Assembly: GCA_021162745.1 (NCBI GenBank)
Contig: JAGGYC010000062.1
Coordinates: forward strand, 1 to 34,591
Direction of reading: 5' to 3'
DNA from: Desulfuromonas sp.
Lineage (GTDB): Bacteria; Desulfobacterota; Desulfuromonadia; Desulfuromonadales; Desulfuromonadaceae
Length of the DNA: 34,591 bases
Part shown: positions 33,001-34,591 of the stretch, one piece after another
Position numbering within the stretch: the stretch's first letter is position 1
Layout of the letters: each line of letters begins with the position of its first letter
Notes under the pieces: model-generated
What the model saw: the letters and a program-made list of their open reading frames with translations, nothing else
Told to the model about the DNA's origin: nothing
The model's database searches: none
Position numbers and translations under genes: made by a program

Positions 33001-34352
33001 TATAACTTCTCCAATAAGTCGTAACCTTTTTCAGACAGGCAATATTTTTGCAACCTACTTGTTGGCTTATCTGGCAACGTGTACTCAATTAGTGATTTAT
33101 CCAGTAGTTCATTAATTGTCCGTTTAAATGATCCAGTTTTACTCCGTAACCCCAGCTCTTTAACGATTTCATTGGCCGAAAGGGGTTTCTCCTGAAGTAT
33201 CAATAACACACTTATTGACTGGGCCCCTGACTGGGCCCCTGACTGGGCCCCTGACTGGGCCTCAACTGAGGACTCAATGACATTCGTATAAGGAAACACA
33301 ACGCGCAGAAAGTTCGGATAAATTTGAAAGACACAACGGTCATAGTGTTCCAAAATACGGGGAACGCCCGAGCCTAAATGTTCAACAATTTCCAAATCAC
33401 GAAAAACACGCATAATCTCTTTATTACGCGGTGATGAATAACCGTTGAAAAAGTCATCTTCACTCACGCCATAAGGTAAACCTCCTGCCGAAGTAATTTC
33501 GAGGCGATCAGAAAAGAACTCAAATTTGGGGCATGATCCATTCGAGTAATCGTTGTGGACAATGGCATTAATCACCGCCTCACGCATGGCACGACCGTGA
33601 ATCATCTCTCGCTCTTCGCGCAACGGATAACCTATTTTGGTGTAAATAGTGTTTTCTACATCCATCCGCTCCAGCACACTTTTAAGTGCTTTCACCAGTG
33701 AGCAATGTCCATACTCACGGTTTTCAATCAGATCAACCCGCGTGGTATCGGCATATTTTGCCACCTGAACAGACACCCCATTTTCATCGGCCAGTAAATA
33801 GGCGGCATAGTTAGGCTTACCCTCGGGCGTTAGCAGCTCAAGGTTTTGCATAAAAGATGTATTCAGGTGAAGATTTCGAGCTTCGTAATAGATTTTCAAC
33901 TGCTCAAAGGTCAGATCAAGGCGAGTCGATTCCATACGGCCAATGGTATTACGCACTCGCCTACTAAAGAGCGATTCGATCATCTCCTGTGGCATCGGTT
34001 CTGCTGCGCTACCAACACGGATAAAACAGCCTTTTTCGGTCATACCGTATTTTTTGAGACAGTACGGCTTTTCTAAGCCACCCGCAATGGTGATACGAAC
34101 AATATCTTTACCGTCATGCTCTTCATGGATAATATCGAAAAGCCCCATAATTGATGGCTGGATGTTGTTTTTCAAACGATCCTTAACGGCCAGTTGAACG
34201 GCATCGCAATCACCCAATCCCACTGCGTTACCGTTGGCATCAATCCCAAGATAAATGACCCCGCCATCCTGGTAGTTCAGAAAGGCAACGACCTCTTTTT
34301 CAAGGCTATCGGTGAGTTGTCGTTTGTATTCAATACGGTTGGATTCGGTCAT
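33000..34352 (-). CDS. AlbA_2 (Schlafen-like)/HATPase_c_4 regulator with repeat linker
   Basis: The 450-residue protein, often annotated as putative transcriptional regulator or RecG-like, has an N-terminal AlbA_2 domain (IEYKRQLTDSLEKEVVAFLN then GGVIYLGIDANG, residues 1-125). An HATPase_c_4-type domain follows (MREAVINAIVHNDYS 256-270, LEITSAGGLPYGV, HLGSGVPRI to about 340), then a linker EAQSGAQSGAQSGAQS (364-379) and a winged-helix C-terminus (PLSANEIVKELGLRSKTGSF). The ATGA overlap with the methylase stop and one-base overlap with the helicase tie it into the operon. A role as sensor or repressor of the cassette is inferred. It is a full-length relative of the decayed gene at the left edge. 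Confidence 0.88.
   Translation of the reverse strand: MTESNRIEYKRQLTDSLEKEVVAFLNYQDGGVIYLGIDANGNAVGLGDCDAVQLAVKDRLKNNIQPSIMGLFDIIHEEHDGKDIVRITIAGGLEKPYCLKKYGMTEKGCFIRVGSAAEPMPQEMIESLFSRRVRNTIGRMESTRLDLTFEQLKIYYEARNLHLNTSFMQNLELLTPEGKPNYAAYLLADENGVSVQVAKYADTTRVDLIENREYGHCSLVKALKSVLERMDVENTIYTKIGYPLREEREMIHGRAMREAVINAIVHNDYSNGSCPKFEFFSDRLEITSAGGLPYGVSEDDFFNGYSSPRNKEIMRVFRDLEIVEHLGSGVPRILEHYDRCVFQIYPNFLRVVFPYTNVIESSVEAQSGAQSGAQSGAQSISVLLILQEKPLSANEIVKELGLRSKTGSFKRTINELLDKSLIEYTLPDKPTSRLQKYCLSEKGYDLLEKL
33217..33264 (-). repeat. 12-bp tandem array in the AlbA_2 gene (GACTGGGCCCCT, 3 perfect plus 1 partial)
   Basis: The units encode Ala-Gln-Ser-Gly on the minus strand and lie between the ATPase domain and the winged helix. 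The period and position match the arrays in the decayed left-edge homologue, although the encoded tetrapeptide is different. Confidence 0.9.
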
Positions 34353-34591
34353 GAGCCTGACTTCTCCTTCTCAATCATCACTTCATACAACTTAAACAAA
34401 TGCTCCAGCCGCTCCTCGTCAGAAGCAAAAGGTTTGCTTCGATAAAGCCGATCAACAGCAAGGTCAAGCTGGTGATGCGCTTCACGAAGACCATCAGGCA
34501 TTTTGTCGGGATCGTACAGCTGCGCCATCGTTTTTTCAGAGTTCTTTTCCCGCTCTTCCAGCACTTCAAAAACGTGCATTGTGATGGTTTG
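34349..34591 (-). CDS. C-terminus of a class I SAM-dependent DNA methyltransferase (MmeI/type IIL-like), cut by the window
   Basis: About 80 residues are visible. The frame stays open to the window edge, so the ATG at 34579 is internal. The text ends a typical MmeI-like or DISARM-type adenine methylase: MAQLYDPDKMPDGLREAHHQ, LDLAVDRLYRSKPF, then SDEERLEHLFKLYEVM. In this family it is the last helical segment after the target-recognition domain; the catalytic NPPY and SAM motifs must be outside the window. The stop overlaps the AlbA_2 start by ATGA, so it heads or precedes a coupled operon. Whether it carries its own nuclease domain cannot be seen. Confidence 0.85.
   Translation of the reverse strand, partial: QTITMHVFEVLEEREKNSEKTMAQLYDPDKMPDGLREAHHQLDLAVDRLYRSKPFASDEERLEHLFKLYEVMIEKEKSGS

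Overview
The window looks like a chromosomal stretch of a delta-proteobacterium of the Desulfuromonadales/Geobacter type. The evidence is a small tetraheme c-type cytochrome, a HemY-type protoporphyrinogen oxidase, many Cache/PAS sensor kinases, an NtrC-family regulator with a good sigma-54 promoter, and an EF-P/EpmA/lysine-aminomutase set. Taxonomy is inferred from gene content only. The centre is ordinary housekeeping and signalling DNA; both ends carry restriction-modification or defence-type genes.

Left end (1-4140): the remains of a type I restriction locus, read on the minus strand. A 5' piece of hsdM is joined by deletion to the 3' part of an AlbA_2/HATPase_c_4 'RecG-like' gene. That second gene has two frameshifts and two 12-bp tandem arrays that encode its linker. 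A SEC-C/DUF1186 protein and an AAA_14/DUF4143 ATPase follow.

Centre-left (4258-12030): uvrC diverges from an apparent operon of a cyclic-nucleotide-binding-type protein, a PerM/AI-2E permease, a double-Cache histidine kinase and an NtrC-type regulator. The 893 bp after the regulator hold no convincing gene. They hold three copies of a palindrome (TTTGCA-N4-TGCRAA), a near-consensus -24/-12 promoter, and about 200 nt of consecutive hairpins with A/C-rich loops ending in a strong intrinsic terminator. I read this as a previously unannotated sigma-54-dependent small RNA controlled by the adjacent two-component system, laid out like cbrAB-crcZ of pseudomonads.

Centre (12241-21240): efp and epmA; a three-PAS kinase whose receiver lacks the phospho-acceptor Asp; a REP-associated tyrosine transposase with its REP-like flanks; a minus-strand operon of rhodanese, MauE/DoxX-like protein and KamA-type lysine 2,3-aminomutase, which probably supplies beta-lysine for EF-P; then a GcvR-like ACT protein, peptide deformylase and the cytochrome.

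Centre-right (21241-29925): pepA, a repeat-bearing intergenic region, another membrane PAS kinase, prfC, hemG/hemY and a CbpA-type DnaJ, with clear intrinsic terminators at convergent ends.

Right end (29902-34591): a tightly coupled minus-strand operon of a DNA methyltransferase (only its C-terminus is inside the window), an AlbA_2/HATPase_c_4 protein with a 12-bp-repeat linker, a DEAD/DEAH helicase split by one in-frame amber codon, and a GIY-YIG nuclease. It has the composition of a modification-linked defence system that I cannot match to a named type.
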